Shown piece by piece: positions 17,788 through 33,310 of a stretch of DNA of 64,000 bases (its first letter is position 1; the number at the start of each line of letters is the position of its first letter). The position numbers and the translations under genes were made by a program. Location: contig NZ_CAJATU010000183.1 of NCBI RefSeq assembly GCF_903944925.1, positions 28,573 through 92,572 on the forward strand, in the 5' to 3' direction. The notes below the pieces were generated by a model, which saw only the letters and a list, made by a program, of their open reading frames with translations, was not told where the DNA came from and did not search any database. Source of the DNA: an uncultured Rhodopila sp. (lineage in GTDB: Bacteria; Pseudomonadota; Alphaproteobacteria; Acetobacterales; Acetobacteraceae).

Positions 17788-19304
17788 AGCTTCCTCCTCT
17801 GATTTCGTTTTTTTCAGGCTGATGCAAACGATTGGCGGCACGGCCTGCCTCGAAGGCGTCCCACGACTACGGCGGTTGTAACGCCCGCACGGGTAGGAAA
17901 CATGCTATTGCTGGCAGAAAGTCTCAATCTATGGTTACGTCTGGTTAATTTATCGACACAGGGCGTGTTTGACTACCACCCAAAAAGCGACAACGCTCTC
18001 CGAACAAACACACGGGCCATTTGTTTCAAGCCTCCCACTTTCTTTATTTAATTAGCATAGAGGCTGTCACTGGCATGAATTTTTGTCAACGTTGCAGAGC
18101 ATGCCATTTGTGTTACCGTCCCCGCGATCACCGGCGGATGTTGCACACAAATATCACAGGCTGGGTTCAAGCGGGGACCATGGACCAAACATGCCGTCTG
18201 GCTGCTGCTCGCGAAGCCATGGTCCAGACCGCACAGGTAATCACCATCGGTGTCGCTGACGGTCCAGCGTCCGAGTGCAGCGATCTCACTGATGCCGCTG
18301 CGGACTGGTGGTGCCCGCCGTTCCCTCGGAGGCGACGCGTTCGTGGACTGTCTCGGCAAACGGGTTGGCGGCTTCGATGCTGCCGTTCATCCGCTTTCAA
18401 GCGATCTTGTGCGCGGTCTGTCTCAAATCCGCCCGGCCGTGGGTGTCTGCAATCTCACCGACTTCGGCAAGGCTGCCGCTCGCTTATTTCTAACCAGCAA
18501 TCTATAGGATCTATGGAGCGTGCTGCCGAGACGGTTGGCTGCGCCGGAGCGGCACCCTACGGCTACGGCTACGCAAATGGGTTGACCGTCCTGTGGTCGA
18601 TCACCTGAATCGCCCGCATTGTTCTGCCGTGGTCGTAAACCTTGATCCTCAATCCCGGCCCCACCTCAGCCCCCAAGACCATCGGGTGACCATCCGCCCC
18701 GAAAACGTCCGGGCGCGTCCGGGCAAACAGCTTACGTCCGTGCCCACCGTCGGCAAGGAGTTCCAGAACGAAGAACTGCTGGCCGTCAGGCAACGTCATC
18801 GGGTGGCGTATGAACGCCATTAGAACCACCCCAGCGAGCATGTCGTCTCTGCCTTTCGGACCCGGGGTCGTAGGATACAGCGGCTATCGCTCCGGTCGAA
18901 GGTCACCGAACCCCACCGCTCGCCATCGGCCACGCCGCCAACACCGCCCCATCGAGACGGCGATGGCCGAACCCCCAGGCCGATGATGCCGGCGCGTGTC
19001 CGATGATGGAGCGACAACGATACAATCGCCTGCACCGTATAGGCAGGCGCCAACGCCTGCAGGGCGACAAGCATCGTGACGAGCGTCGGGCCGTCCACGC
19101 CGCCCGCGTCATCATCCTTGTGCTACCCGCCAGTATCTCCCGCCATCGCCCGAGCCACCGCCAAGCGCCGATTTTGCTCCCTTGCCCGGCCCCGACGACA
19201 TCGCATACGCTGCTTTGCGGCAGGATCATTGCCATTCAGCGTCCGTAAGGGCAAAAGGACCCCCGGCGCGCCCAAAAGGCAGTTGCATATCGCCAAGGAA
19301 GTTT
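17788..19304. other. Gene-poor region of about 1.5 kb upstream of gltB
   Basis: No convincing long gene. Many frames are open but they read as Arg/Cys/Ser-rich translations of non-coding GC-rich DNA. The first 250 bases are AT-richer, like the Cache gene. A minus-strand frame at 18569-18841 (90 codons, including LPDGQQFFVLELLADGGHGRK) has the most protein-like composition and may be a small gene or the remains of one. The last part should contain the gltB promoter. Confidence 0.45.
18569..18841 (-). CDS. Possible small hypothetical protein
   Basis: 90 codons with a balanced composition and several short hydrophobic and acidic stretches (MTLPDGQQFFVLELLADGG, VLGAEVGPGLRIKVYDHG). No family is recognised and no strong ribosome site precedes it. 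It could be the remaining part of a decayed gene, because adjacent frames also show protein-like fragments. Confidence 0.3.
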   Translation of the reverse strand: MLAGVVLMAFIRHPMTLPDGQQFFVLELLADGGHGRKLFARTRPDVFGADGHPMVLGAEVGPGLRIKVYDHGRTMRAIQVIDHRTVNPFA

Positions 19305-23954
<4,650 letters not shown>

Positions 23955-24030
23955 ACACTGACCCGCCGAGGCAGGCCCCGGTTCCCGTGCGGAACCGGTT
24001 CGGCCGGCTGCCGGCGATTGGGAGACGATG

Positions 24031-25482
24031 ATGGGTAAGGTTACCGGTTTCCTTGAGATCAGCCGCCACGACCGCACGTACGAAAAGCCCGAAGTGCGCC
24101 TGAAGTCCTATGACGAGTTTGTCCTGCCGCTACCGGCCGAGGAACTCAACGGCCAGGCGGCGCGCTGCATGGATTGCGGGATTCCGTTCTGTCACAACGG
24201 CTGTCCGGTCAACAACCAGATCCCGGACTGGAACAATCTCGTCTACAAGGAGCAGTGGGAGCAGGCTGTCGTTAACCTGCACTCCACCAATAATTTCCCC
24301 GAGTTTACCGGGCGCGTCTGCCCTGCCCCGTGCGAAGCGGCCTGCACGCTGAACATCGACGATAACCCGGTCACCATCAAGACGATCGAATGTGCCATCG
24401 TCGATCGCGGGTGGGCGGAAGGCTGGATCAAGCCGATACCGCCGACACATTCGACGGGCAAGACGGTGGCGGTGGTGGGATCGGGGCCGGCCGGGATGGC
24501 GTGCGCGCAGCAATTGGCGCGCGTCGGCCATGCGGTGACCTTGATCGAAAAGCAGGACCGCATCGGCGGCCTGCTGCGCTACGGCATTCCCGACTTCAAG
24601 ATGGAAAAGCACCACGTCGATCGCCGGGTCGATCAGATGGCGGCCGAGGGCGTGAGCTTCCGCACCAACACGGATGTCGGCACCGACGTGTCGATCGACG
24701 ACCTGCTGGCGGAATTCGATGCGGTCGTCCTGGCCGGCGGTGCGGAATGGCCGCGCAACCTGGACGTGACCGGGCGCGAACTCGACGGCATCCATTATGC
24801 GATGGATTTCCTGACCCAGCAGAACAAGCGCGACGCCGGGGATGACGAGGCGACGGCCGCGCCGTTCGGCACGATCTCCGCCAAGGGTAAGCATGTCGTG
24901 GTCATCGGCGGCGGCGATACCGGGTCGGACTGCATTGGCACCTCGGCGCGCCAGGGCGCCGCCAAGATCACCCAGATCGAGATCCTCCCGAAGCCGCCGG
25001 TGAAGGAAAACAAGGCGATGGTCTGGCCGGATTGGCCGACGAAGCTGCGGTCGTCGCACGCGCATGAGGAAGGCTGCGAGCGGGACTGGGCGGTGCTGAC
25101 GAAGAACGCTGTCGGCGCCAACGGGCGGGTCACGGCGCTGGATTGCGTGCGGGTGGAGTGGGAGAAGACCCCGGACGGCCGCATGGCGATGAAGGAAGTC
25201 GCCGGCAGCGCCTTTCAGATCAAGGCGGACCTGGTGCTGCTGGCGATGGGGTTCCTCGGGCCGCGGCGCGGCGCGCTGCTGGAGCAGTCGGGGGTGACGT
25301 TGGACCCGCGCGGCAACGTGCTGGCGGATACGGTTCAGTACCGGACGTCGCGCGACAAGTTGTTCGCCGCCGGGGATATGCGGCGCGGGCAGTCGCTGGT
25401 GGTGTGGGCGATCCGCGAGGGGCGGCAATGCGCCCGAGCGGTGGACCTGTTCCTCATGGGAACGAGCACGCTGCCGCGATGA
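24031..25482 (+). CDS. gltD: Glutamate synthase small subunit
   Basis: 483 residues. Of two adjacent ATGs (24028 and 24031) the second has GGGAG 6 bases upstream and is preferred. The N-terminal Fe-S region has [20 protein letters not shown] and [11 protein letters not shown], which hold the two 4Fe-4S clusters. The FAD motif [19 protein letters not shown] (near 148) and the NADPH motif [14 protein letters not shown] (near 290) follow. It passes electrons from NADPH to the FMN of GltB. It is 76 bases downstream of gltB and should be co-transcribed. Repeat copy 5 lies just after. Confidence 0.97.
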   Translation: MGKVTGFLEISRHDRTYEKPEVRLKSYDEFVLPLPAEELNGQAARCMDCGIPFCHNGCPVNNQIPDWNNLVYKEQWEQAVVNLHSTNNFPEFTGRVCPAPCEAACTLNIDDNPVTIKTIECAIVDRGWAEGWIKPIPPTHSTGKTVAVVGSGPAGMACAQQLARVGHAVTLIEKQDRIGGLLRYGIPDFKMEKHHVDRRVDQMAAEGVSFRTNTDVGTDVSIDDLLAEFDAVVLAGGAEWPRNLDVTGRELDGIHYAMDFLTQQNKRDAGDDEATAAPFGTISAKGKHVVVIGGGDTGSDCIGTSARQGAAKITQIEILPKPPVKENKAMVWPDWPTKLRSSHAHEEGCERDWAVLTKNAVGANGRVTALDCVRVEWEKTPDGRMAMKEVAGSAFQIKADLVLLAMGFLGPRRGALLEQSGVTLDPRGNVLADTVQYRTSRDKLFAAGDMRRGQSLVVWAIREGRQCARAVDLFLMGTSTLPR

Positions 25483-25538
25483 AGGCGGGCGCAGGCTCGG
25501 TAGGCGTTACCATAGCGCCCCGACGGCTGCGCTTTTCT

Positions 25539-25602
25539 CCGTCACGGTGCGCGAAGGCGCACCATCCACGCCTTGCGGTGCCGGTTGAGGCAAACTCGCG
25601 GA
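25539..25602. repeat. Intergenic palindromic repeat, copy 5 (half)
   Basis: CCGTCACGGTGCGCGAAGGC and GCACCATCCACGCCTTGCGG closely match the left half of copy 1; the right half has diverged after GGTTGAGGCAAACTCGCGGAT. It lies downstream of gltD. Confidence 0.65.
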
Positions 25603-25787
25603 TTCCGCTACTTGCCGTCCTGGCGGGTCGGCTCCGGTGAAGAGTCGCTCATAGTGCCGGCCGGCATTATAGAACGGCGAAGTAATATACTTTATCAAGT
25701 CTTGAAAACAACGTTTACCAGTGTGTTCCGCCTGATCGCGCAATGCCAGCCGATCGGCCGCGGCAGCGGCATAACCGGTTCCGGCCG

Positions 25788-26315
25788 TCAGTCCTGGCGC
25801 GGCCGGCGCACCAGGACGCAGATTTGCTCGACAAGCCGATCCCCCTCGACCGGCTTGCGCAGGACGTGGAAACTGCCCCCGGCAACGACGGCGACGGAGG
25901 TCACCTGTTCGGCATAACCGGTCAGCAGGATCGCCGGGAGGGCGGGCTGCAACTGACGGGCCTGATGGATCAGGGTGATGCCGTCTGCGCCCGGCATGGA
26001 CAAATCGGTCACCAGGACATCGAAACCGGTCTGGCTGCGCATCAGGGCCATCGCCTGCGCGGCATCGATGGCCTGAACTGCCTCAAAGCCTTCGGCGTCC
26101 AACAGATCGGCCAATGTTTCGCGGACTGAGTCGTTGTCATCGACCAGCAGGACACGGCCCCGACTGCCGGCGGGTTCGTCGGGCGGAAAGATGGCAAGCG
26201 CCGCGTCGGACAGAGCGGGCCTGAGCGCGCCGGCACGCATCCCGAACGGTGCGGCAACCGGGGGCCGATCGGCGTCCGGGATATCGACGCGCTCTCGAAG
26301 ATACGAGACGTTCAT
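25788..26315 (-). CDS. Stand-alone response regulator receiver
   Basis: 175 residues from the ATG at 26315, with AAGGAG 7 bases upstream. About 55 N-terminal residues of unknown fold precede one receiver domain: VLLVDDNDSVRETL, phospho-acceptor Asp in VLVTDLSMPGADG, Thr/Ser in LLTGYAE and Lys in VLRKPV. There is no output domain. The receiver resembles those attached to hybrid histidine kinases. No kinase is encoded nearby, so it is an orphan acting through protein contact or phosphorelay. Confidence 0.88.
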   Translation of the reverse strand: MNVSYLRERVDIPDADRPPVAAPFGMRAGALRPALSDAALAIFPPDEPAGSRGRVLLVDDNDSVRETLADLLDAEGFEAVQAIDAAQAMALMRSQTGFDVLVTDLSMPGADGITLIHQARQLQPALPAILLTGYAEQVTSVAVVAGGSFHVLRKPVEGDRLVEQICVLVRRPRQD

Positions 26316-27116
26316 GCTTGTCTCCTTTGCCATGGGCGAGCAGCACAATCGGAGTGAAACCGGCCAAATGCGACAATTTCTACTTGTGTATGTCTTTCAT
26401 TGGACACGCTCCGGTTGATTGCGCGTGCAGGGTGTATTGTTTGGATAAAATCCACTCTACTCTTAGGCGAAATTACCAACGCACGAGCCAATATTTTTAT
26501 CATCTGCAACATGTTTAAAGTTGAAACAGCTTTAGACCAACCCGGCCTGATCATGCGTGCTGAATCAGCGGATATCAAGAACTTGTGATGTTGGTTGTGA
26601 ATTGCCTCAGACAGTTACACCGGACGGATCGACAGGCGGCAGGTTAGGTCGATATAACAACCGTATCGTATACAATATGTTATTTGGTTGCTGAGTTTTC
26701 CTTCCGGCTCGTAAATCCCTACCAAATTTGCGATCCCGGCATCGAGCGACGATTGGCTTTCGATATGATAGACGCACTTGTTATGGTTTAATGACAAATT
26801 TGCTCCGATTTCGTGATTTGAATCGCCACACAGAACCTCCCCGTCAAGAACCTCACTGCCCTTGATACCATTCACGCAAGAAGTGTTGACCACCTGAACA
26901 TCACCGTCTCGACGGCCGTTTTGTCGCCAATCCCGTGCGATTCGGGGTCACCGGCGATCGGCTCGCCGAATGCCGGACCCGGGTGCCGGACACAAGCGCC
27001 TGCGTCGGCGACCGCCGTCATGTTGATACGATCTTGACGCAAACTTGCTCGCAATCCCTGGTAACCGCGGCCGGACGTATGCGTAGTTTGCGCCGTAAGA
27101 TTGAACAGGTGCGTGC
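26316..27116. other. AT-richer intergenic stretch
   Basis: About 800 bases between the divergent receiver gene and the phospholipase-D-type gene. From 26380 to 26900 the sequence is clearly less GC-rich than the rest of the window. It contains only one open frame with protein-like composition (26615-26893, minus). Promoters for both flanking genes should lie at the two ends. Confidence 0.45.
26615..26893 (-). CDS. Possible small cysteine-containing hypothetical protein
   Basis: 92 codons from a GTG with no strong ribosome site. The translation is well balanced and has six cysteines (CVNGIKG, VLCGDSNHEIG, NQITYCIRYGCYIDLTC). The phrase SSLDAGIANLVGIYEPEGK looks like real protein. No signal peptide and no recognised family. 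It may be the 3' remnant of an imported gene, because it sits in the AT-richest part of the window. Confidence 0.33.
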   Translation of the reverse strand: MVNTSCVNGIKGSEVLDGEVLCGDSNHEIGANLSLNHNKCVYHIESQSSLDAGIANLVGIYEPEGKLSNQITYCIRYGCYIDLTCRLSIRPV

Positions 27117-28475
27117 GTGCCGTTGCTCCAACCATCAAACCTCGACCGCAGGCGATTCGCCGCGCTCGCCGCGACCGCGGTCCTCACCCGCTGCGCCGCC
27201 GTGCCCGACATCGGCGCGCTCACCGGCCGCGACATCGCCCTGCCGGGTCGTCACAACCCCGGGCCGCCCGGCCGGCAGAGCAGCGCCGACGCGCTGCAGA
27301 CCCAGTACGACCTGCAAAAGGGGTTATCGGACAGTCCGATCGTTTCGGGCAACACCGTCACGCTGCTACCGGGCGGGGCGCAGGCTTTCGCGGCGATGTT
27401 CCAGGCGCTGGGCGCGGCGCGCGACAGCATCAACCTGGAGTATTTCATTCTCGCCAACATCAGCTCCGGCGGAACCCGCCTCTCGGACATCCTGCTCGAT
27501 CGTCTGGGCGCCGGGGTCAAAATCAACATGATCTACGACGCGTACGGATCGCGCGACACCCCGGCGGCGTTCTTCGACACCTTGCACAAGGCCGGCGCCA
27601 AGGTGATCGCCTTCAACCCGATCGACCCGTTCAAGCTGCGCATCGGCTGGGCGCCGAACGACCGCGACCATCGCAAGATCATGGTAGTGGACGGGCGTGT
27701 CGGCTTCACCGGCGGGGTCAACCTGGACACGGCGTACGAAAACCCGCCGAGCGCCGGCATTCCCGCCGATGGCAACACCAGGAACGCCTATTGGCGCGAT
27801 GCGGCGGTGCGCATCGAAGGCCCGGCGGTGGCCGAGCTGCAGAAACTGTTCTTCGGCACATGGCGGGAGCAAAAGGCGCCCGCCGCCGAACCGGCGGACT
27901 ATTTCCCGCCGCTGCCGCGCACCGGTGTCCAGACGATCCGGATCATCGGCAGTTCTCCGGGCAATCAACAGCCGCTGTATTACGCCTCGGTGCTGACGGC
28001 GATGCGCAACGCGGATCGCCGGGTCTGGCTGACCAGCGGCTATTTCGTGCCGCCGCACCAGGAACGCGAGGAACTCGCGGCGATCAGCCGCGCCGGGATC
28101 GATGTGCGCATCGTCGTGCCGGCGTTCAGCGACGTGCAAGCTGCGGTATATGCGGCGCGGGCGTCGTATGGCGACCTGCTGGAGGCGGGTGCGAAGATCT
28201 ACGAAATGCGCGATGCCGTGATCCACGCCAAGCTGGCCGTGGTGGATGACACCTGGACGGTCGTCGGCTCATCCAACCTCGATCGCCGCAGCGTGGTGTT
28301 CAACAACGAGGTCGATGCGGTGATCCTGGGCCATGACACGGCAGCCCAGGTGGAGGCCCTGATCCGGAAGTATATGGATGCGTCCCGGCCGATAGAGCTG
28401 GACCGCTGGAAGCAACGGCCGTTCAGGGAACGCATGCGGGAGATGGAGGCACGGGTCTGGGAGTACTGGATGTAG
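27117..28475 (+). CDS. Phospholipase D-family protein (cardiolipin synthase-like)
   Basis: 452 residues from a GTG. A Tat- or lipoprotein-like N-terminus (DRRRFAALAATAVLTRCAA) precedes two PLD catalytic domains. HKD motif 1 is in HRKIMVVDGRVGFTGGVN (near 182) and motif 2 in IHAKLAVVDDTWTVVGSSN (near 370). Cardiolipin synthases of this class join two phosphatidylglycerols; others are phospholipases or phosphatidyltransferases. The length and both HxKxxxxD sites match ClsA/B-type enzymes, but the usual N-terminal membrane helices are replaced by an export-type leader, so a periplasmic enzyme is likely. Confidence 0.85.
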   Translation: MPLLQPSNLDRRRFAALAATAVLTRCAAVPDIGALTGRDIALPGRHNPGPPGRQSSADALQTQYDLQKGLSDSPIVSGNTVTLLPGGAQAFAAMFQALGAARDSINLEYFILANISSGGTRLSDILLDRLGAGVKINMIYDAYGSRDTPAAFFDTLHKAGAKVIAFNPIDPFKLRIGWAPNDRDHRKIMVVDGRVGFTGGVNLDTAYENPPSAGIPADGNTRNAYWRDAAVRIEGPAVAELQKLFFGTWREQKAPAAEPADYFPPLPRTGVQTIRIIGSSPGNQQPLYYASVLTAMRNADRRVWLTSGYFVPPHQEREELAAISRAGIDVRIVVPAFSDVQAAVYAARASYGDLLEAGAKIYEMRDAVIHAKLAVVDDTWTVVGSSNLDRRSVVFNNEVDAVILGHDTAAQVEALIRKYMDASRPIELDRWKQRPFRERMREMEARVWEYWM

Positions 28476-28497
28476 CCCGCGGCGCCGCGCCCGCACT

Positions 28498-29199
28498 TCA
28501 GGTCGGCTTGCGGCGCCCCGCCACCGGCAACGACGGCGCCTTGGCAGGTTTGTCCGGCCCCCACAGGCGCTGGTAGTAGCTATCGGCAAGGTGCAGCGCA
28601 GCCACCGGGTTGTGACCCAGCACGCGGTCCTTGGCGACCAGCACGGTGCTCAGGCCCTTGGCATACTTGAAGAACAGGCTGTCGTGGCCGATGCAGAGTC
28701 CCATTACGACATTGAACTCGCAGCCATGGGCATTCAGCATTTCGGCCTGGGAGACCGGGTTGCAGAGCGGCTCGAACCCGCCGGGCCGGATCTTCTCGGA
28801 ATCCTCCAGGCCGATTTCCTCTTTCGGAATGTTGCCGTTCTTGCAGGCAACCGAGACGACTTCGAAGCCGTGGCTTTCCAGGATGCCGGACAGGATATAG
28901 GCGTGTTCGATGAAGCTGATGCAGTTGGCGATGCCGATTTTGCGAAAGCCCATCTTCCTGGAGAACTGCACGATCTCCTCGACGCGGGTCCATTTGCAGT
29001 AGCCCTCTGACTCGACCCTCGCCGCCACCCGGGCGATCCGGCGCGTCTCCGGGTCGTCGTAGAGCGCCCGCGCCGCGGCCTGGGTTTCCGGATCGACCTT
29101 GCTCGGGCAGAAGCCCGGACCGCCGCTTTCCGCCTCGCCGTCGCGACAGGCGCGCACGGTTGAGGGGCAATAGGCGCAAGCGGGGTCTTCGTAATCCAT
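28498..29199 (-). CDS. DUF1847 metal-binding protein
   Basis: 233 residues from the ATG at 29199; the longer frame to 29346 crosses a regulatory site and is rejected. The N-terminal CAYCPSTVRAC and a later FCPS supply clustered cysteines, with GYCKWTRVEEI, GIANCISFIEHA and VMGLCIGHDSLF further on. These are the conserved positions of DUF1847, a family of unknown function with probable metal or Fe-S binding. A perfect FNR/FixK-type box lies 65-78 bases upstream of the start, so expression is probably induced by low oxygen. Confidence 0.87.
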   Translation of the reverse strand: MDYEDPACAYCPSTVRACRDGEAESGGPGFCPSKVDPETQAAARALYDDPETRRIARVAARVESEGYCKWTRVEEIVQFSRKMGFRKIGIANCISFIEHAYILSGILESHGFEVVSVACKNGNIPKEEIGLEDSEKIRPGGFEPLCNPVSQAEMLNAHGCEFNVVMGLCIGHDSLFFKYAKGLSTVLVAKDRVLGHNPVAALHLADSYYQRLWGPDKPAKAPSLPVAGRRKPT

Positions 29200-29523
29200 A
29201 GGTCCAGCCTTCCGGTCATTGTCGGTATCGGCACCCGTCTCTGCCGGTGGCAGCCGCGCGACATTGATCCAGATCAAAACAGGATGTAACGATAGGCAGT
29301 CAATGGCGTAGAAATTCGAAAGCACTAGGCTAATGGTTGGTTTCAACTTGATCCCGATAGCGCCGGGCCGGCGAACATCGGCACTGCATCGCCGGCGACA
29401 CCCGCTTGACCAAACCCGGCCATAATGGCCAAACTCCCGGCCAACGGAACGTCCGAGTCAAACCGCATACCGCCTCCGGCGTCCCGAGGTCCAGAAACTG
29501 CGATACGATGAAAGGGAGAACGC
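29200..29523. other. Divergent intergenic region between DUF1847 gene and coxS
   Basis: 324 bases. It contains the FNR-type box at 29264-29277, an AT-richer stretch around 29280-29345, and a 13-base palindrome GGCCATAATGGCC at 29418-29430 of unknown role. No gene is supported. Confidence 0.5.
29264..29277. promoter_or_regulatory. FNR/FixK-type operator
   Basis: TTGATCCAGATCAA is an exact match to the TTGAT-N4-ATCAA consensus of FNR/Anr/FixK proteins. It is centred 71 bases upstream of the DUF1847 start codon, a distance that fits activation from about -41 with a 30-base leader. It is about 250 bases upstream of coxS, less suited to direct control of that gene. Confidence 0.72.
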
Positions 29524-30009
<486 letters not shown>

Positions 30010-30039
30010 AGCGCCGCGCGGCATATAGGGAGTACGACC

Positions 30040-32421
30040 ATGGGCTTCGAAGGCATCGGTGCATCCGTACGCCGCAAGGAGGACGTGCGCTTCCTCAGCG
30101 GCAGGGGCAACTACACCGACGACATCAACCGTCCCGGCCAGCTTCACGCCTACATCAAGCGCGCTGACAGACCGCATGCGCGGATCGACGCGATCGATAC
30201 CGCGGCGGCGGGGAAGGCACCCGGCGTGGTGCGGGTGTTCACCGGCGCCGACATCGCCGCGGAGAATATCGGCGGCATTCCCTGCGGCTGGCAGATCCAT
30301 AACAAAGACGGCTCGCCGATGGCCGAGCCGATGCATCCCGTGCTCGCTGTCGGCAAGGTGCGCCATGTCGGCGACCCGGTCGCCGTGGTGATCGCCGACA
30401 GCCGGCAGGCGGCCAAGAACGCCGCCGAACTGATCGAGATCGACTACACCGACCTGCCCGCGGTGGCGAACCTGACCGATGCCGTCGCCGCCGGCGCGCC
30501 GGAGGTGCATGACGGCGTCGCCGGCAACCTCTGCTACGACTGGGTCATTGGCGACAAGGCGGTGGTGGACGGCGTGTTCGCCAGCGCCCATCGCGTCGTG
30601 AAGCTCGACCTCACCAATAACCGGCTGATCCCCAACGCGATGGAGCCGCGCGCCGCCATCGGCGACTACGACACCTCATCCGGCGATTATACTTTGTATA
30701 CCACCAGCCAGAATCCGCACGTGATCCGCCTGCTGATGGGCGCCTTCGTGCTGCACATCCCGGAGAACAAGCTGCGTGTCGTGGCCCCGGATGTCGGCGG
30801 CGGCTTCGGCTCGAAGATCTACCACTACGCCGAGGAGGCGATCGTCACCTGGACCGCCGGCAAGGTCCGCCGCCCGGTGAAATGGACGGCCGAACGCAGC
30901 GAAAGCTTCATGTCCGACGCGCATGGCCGCGACCATGTCAGCACCGCCGAGATGGCGATCGACAAGGACGGTGTGTTCCTCGGCCTGCGCATCACCACCC
31001 TGGCGAACATGGGCGCCTACCTGTCCACTTTTGCTCCGGCCGTGCCGACTTACTTGTACGCGACCCTACTGGCAGGCGTCTACAAGACCCCGGTGATCTA
31101 CTGCAACGTCAAGGCGGTGTTCACCAACACCGTCCCGGTGGACGCCTATCGCGGCGCCGGGCGCCCCGAAGCGACCTATCTGCTGGAGCGCCTGGTCGAT
31201 GCCATCGCGTATGACACCGGTATCGACAAGATCGAACTGCGGCGGAAGAATTTCATCCCCGCCGACGCCTTCCCCTACCAGACGCCGGTAGCGCTGCAAT
31301 ACGACAGCGGCGACTACCAGACGACGTTGAACGTCGCGCTGCAAACCGCCGGCTGGGACTCCTTCGAAGCCCGCCGCGCCGAAGCGAAAAGGCGCGGCAA
31401 GCTGCGCGGCATCGGCATTTCCACCTATCTGGAAGCCTGCGGCATCGCGCCTTCGGCGGTCGTCGGTTCGCTCGGCGCCCGCGCCGGCCTTTACGAAGTC
31501 GCCAACATCCGGGTCCACCCCACCGGCAGCGTCACGGTGTTCACCGGCACGCACAGCCACGGCCAGGGGCACGAAACCACGCTCGCCCAGCTTGTCGTCG
31601 ATCAGCTAGGCGTGCCGCTCGACCAGGTCGAGGTCGTGCATGGCGATACCGCGAAAATCCCGTTCGGCATGGGCACCTATGGCAGCCGCTCATTGGCTGT
31701 CGGCGGGTCCGCGATGGTCAAGGCGATGGACAAGATCATTGCCAAGGGCAAGAAGATCGCCGCCCATCTGCTGGAAGCCTCAGTCCAGGACATCGAGTTC
31801 AAGGACAACACCTTCACCGTCGCCGGCACCGACCGGTCGAAGACGCTGACGGATGTTTCGCTCGCCGCCTACGTGCCGCACAACTACCCGATCGAGGAAC
31901 TCGAACCCGGCCTGGACGAAACCGCGTTCTACGACCCGAAGAACTTCACCTTCCCCGGCGGCTGCCACATCGCCGAGGTCGAGATCGACCCCGAAACCGG
32001 CGTGGTGGAGATGGTGAATTTCATCGCCGTGGACGATGTCGGCCGCGTGGTCAATCCGATGATCGTCGAGGGCCAGGTGCAAGGCGGCGTCGCCCAGGGC
32101 ATCGGCCAGGCGCTGTTCGAATCCGCCATCTACGACCCGGACGGACAGCTTCTGTCAGGCTCCTTCATGGACTACACGATGCCGCGCGCGAACGATATTC
32201 CGCCTTTGTCGGTCGCCACCGAAAACACCATGTGCACTCATAACCCGCTCGGTTCCAAAGGCTGCGGGGAGGTCGGCGCCATCGGCTCGCCACCCGCGGT
32301 AATGAACGCCGTGGTGGACGCGCTGAAGGAATACGGCGTGCGGCACCTGGAAATGCCGGCAACCGCGGCGAAAATCTGGTCGATCATCCAATCCGCGCAG
32401 CCGCGTATAGCGGCCGAGTAA
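30040..32421 (+). CDS. Molybdopterin-binding large subunit, CoxL form II type
   Basis: 793 residues of the xanthine dehydrogenase family. Conserved segments include [15 protein letters not shown], the active-site loop AYRGAGR (369-375) and [16 protein letters not shown] near the C-terminus. True form I CO dehydrogenases have VAYRCSFR with the Cu-binding Cys at this loop; this protein has the form II signature and lacks that Cys. It therefore oxidises an aldehyde, heterocycle or other small molecule, or CO at best weakly. Downstream coxM follows in 23 bases. MobB at 39.2 kb supplies a cofactor function but is not in the operon. Confidence 0.92.
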   Translation: MGFEGIGASVRRKEDVRFLSGRGNYTDDINRPGQLHAYIKRADRPHARIDAIDTAAAGKAPGVVRVFTGADIAAENIGGIPCGWQIHNKDGSPMAEPMHPVLAVGKVRHVGDPVAVVIADSRQAAKNAAELIEIDYTDLPAVANLTDAVAAGAPEVHDGVAGNLCYDWVIGDKAVVDGVFASAHRVVKLDLTNNRLIPNAMEPRAAIGDYDTSSGDYTLYTTSQNPHVIRLLMGAFVLHIPENKLRVVAPDVGGGFGSKIYHYAEEAIVTWTAGKVRRPVKWTAERSESFMSDAHGRDHVSTAEMAIDKDGVFLGLRITTLANMGAYLSTFAPAVPTYLYATLLAGVYKTPVIYCNVKAVFTNTVPVDAYRGAGRPEATYLLERLVDAIAYDTGIDKIELRRKNFIPADAFPYQTPVALQYDSGDYQTTLNVALQTAGWDSFEARRAEAKRRGKLRGIGISTYLEACGIAPSAVVGSLGARAGLYEVANIRVHPTGSVTVFTGTHSHGQGHETTLAQLVVDQLGVPLDQVEVVHGDTAKIPFGMGTYGSRSLAVGGSAMVKAMDKIIAKGKKIAAHLLEASVQDIEFKDNTFTVAGTDRSKTLTDVSLAAYVPHNYPIEELEPGLDETAFYDPKNFTFPGGCHIAEVEIDPETGVVEMVNFIAVDDVGRVVNPMIVEGQVQGGVAQGIGQALFESAIYDPDGQLLSGSFMDYTMPRANDIPPLSVATENTMCTHNPLGSKGCGEVGAIGSPPAVMNAVVDALKEYGVRHLEMPATAAKIWSIIQSAQPRIAAE

Positions 32422-32444
32422 CGAAGGCAAAAGGGAACATCAAG

Positions 32445-33239
32445 ATGTACGATTTCGCATACGAGAAACCCGGCAGCCTGGCCGATGCCGTCAAGCTGCT
32501 GTCAGCCGATCCGGACGCCAAGGCGCTGGCCGGGGGGCAGACGTTCATTCCGGTGCTGAAGCAGCGGCTCAACCGGCCGTCCACCGTCGTGGACCTGGCG
32601 AAGCTCGGCCTGACCGGCATCACCGTATCCGGCGACAAGGTCACCATCGCCGCCATGACAACGCACGCAACGATCGCCGCCAGCCCCGAGATCAAAGCCA
32701 AAATCCCCGGTCTGCAACATCAGGCTTCGCTGATCGGCGATGAGGCGGTGCGGCACCGCGGCACCATCGGCGGCTCGCTGGCCAATAATGATCCCGCTGC
32801 CTGCTATCCCTCCGCTGTACTCGCCCTGAACGGTACAATCAAAACCGATCGGCGGTCGATTCCGGCGGATGAGTTCTTTCAGGGAATGTTCACCACGGCG
32901 CTGGAGCCGGGCGAGATCATTACGTCCGTGGAGCTGCCGGTTCCGCAGAAGTCGGCCTACGAGAAATTCCGCAATCCGGCGTCGCGTTATGCGATCGTCG
33001 GGGTGTTCGTGGCGAAGTTCGCCTCCGGCGTGCGGCTGGCGATAACCGGTGCCGGCCAAGGCGGCGTGTTCCGGCATGCGGAGTTCGAGAAGGCTTTGTC
33101 GGCCAATTTCGCCCCTGAAGCGATTGCCGGAATCGCGACCCCGGCGGAGGGCCTGAACGGCGATATTCACGCCAGCCCGGAATATCGGGCGCATCTGATC
33201 GGGGTCGTGTCGAAACGGGCGGTCGCCAAGGCCGCCTGA
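32445..33239 (+). CDS. FAD-binding subunit of molybdenum hydroxylase (CoxM-like)
   Basis: 264 residues. The FAD-binding motifs AGGQTFIPVLKQRL (31-44) and HRGTIGGSLANNDPA (about 102-116) are those of the medium subunit of CO dehydrogenase-type enzymes. It passes electrons from the 2Fe-2S subunit to quinone or another acceptor. It is the last gene of the three-gene operon. A methyltransferase follows after a 71-base gap and is probably separate. Confidence 0.93.
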   Translation: MYDFAYEKPGSLADAVKLLSADPDAKALAGGQTFIPVLKQRLNRPSTVVDLAKLGLTGITVSGDKVTIAAMTTHATIAASPEIKAKIPGLQHQASLIGDEAVRHRGTIGGSLANNDPAACYPSAVLALNGTIKTDRRSIPADEFFQGMFTTALEPGEIITSVELPVPQKSAYEKFRNPASRYAIVGVFVAKFASGVRLAITGAGQGGVFRHAEFEKALSANFAPEAIAGIATPAEGLNGDIHASPEYRAHLIGVVSKRAVAKAA

Positions 33240-33310
33240 CAGCTTCGGCAATGGGTCGGCGGCGCAGTCCTGCAACTGCTTAGTCATAGCCGCTAGCAGA
33301 TGGGGTTCCG

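Noticed and set aside
18021..18608. Plus-strand open frame of 195 codons in the gene-poor region
   Set aside because: Composition is Arg/Cys/Ser-heavy, there is no ribosome site, and no domain is visible; it reads like translated non-coding DNA.
29418..29430. Palindrome GGCCATAATGGCC as operator of the cox operon
   Set aside because: Only 13 bases in a region already rich in GGCC motifs; no second copy or match to a known regulator site.
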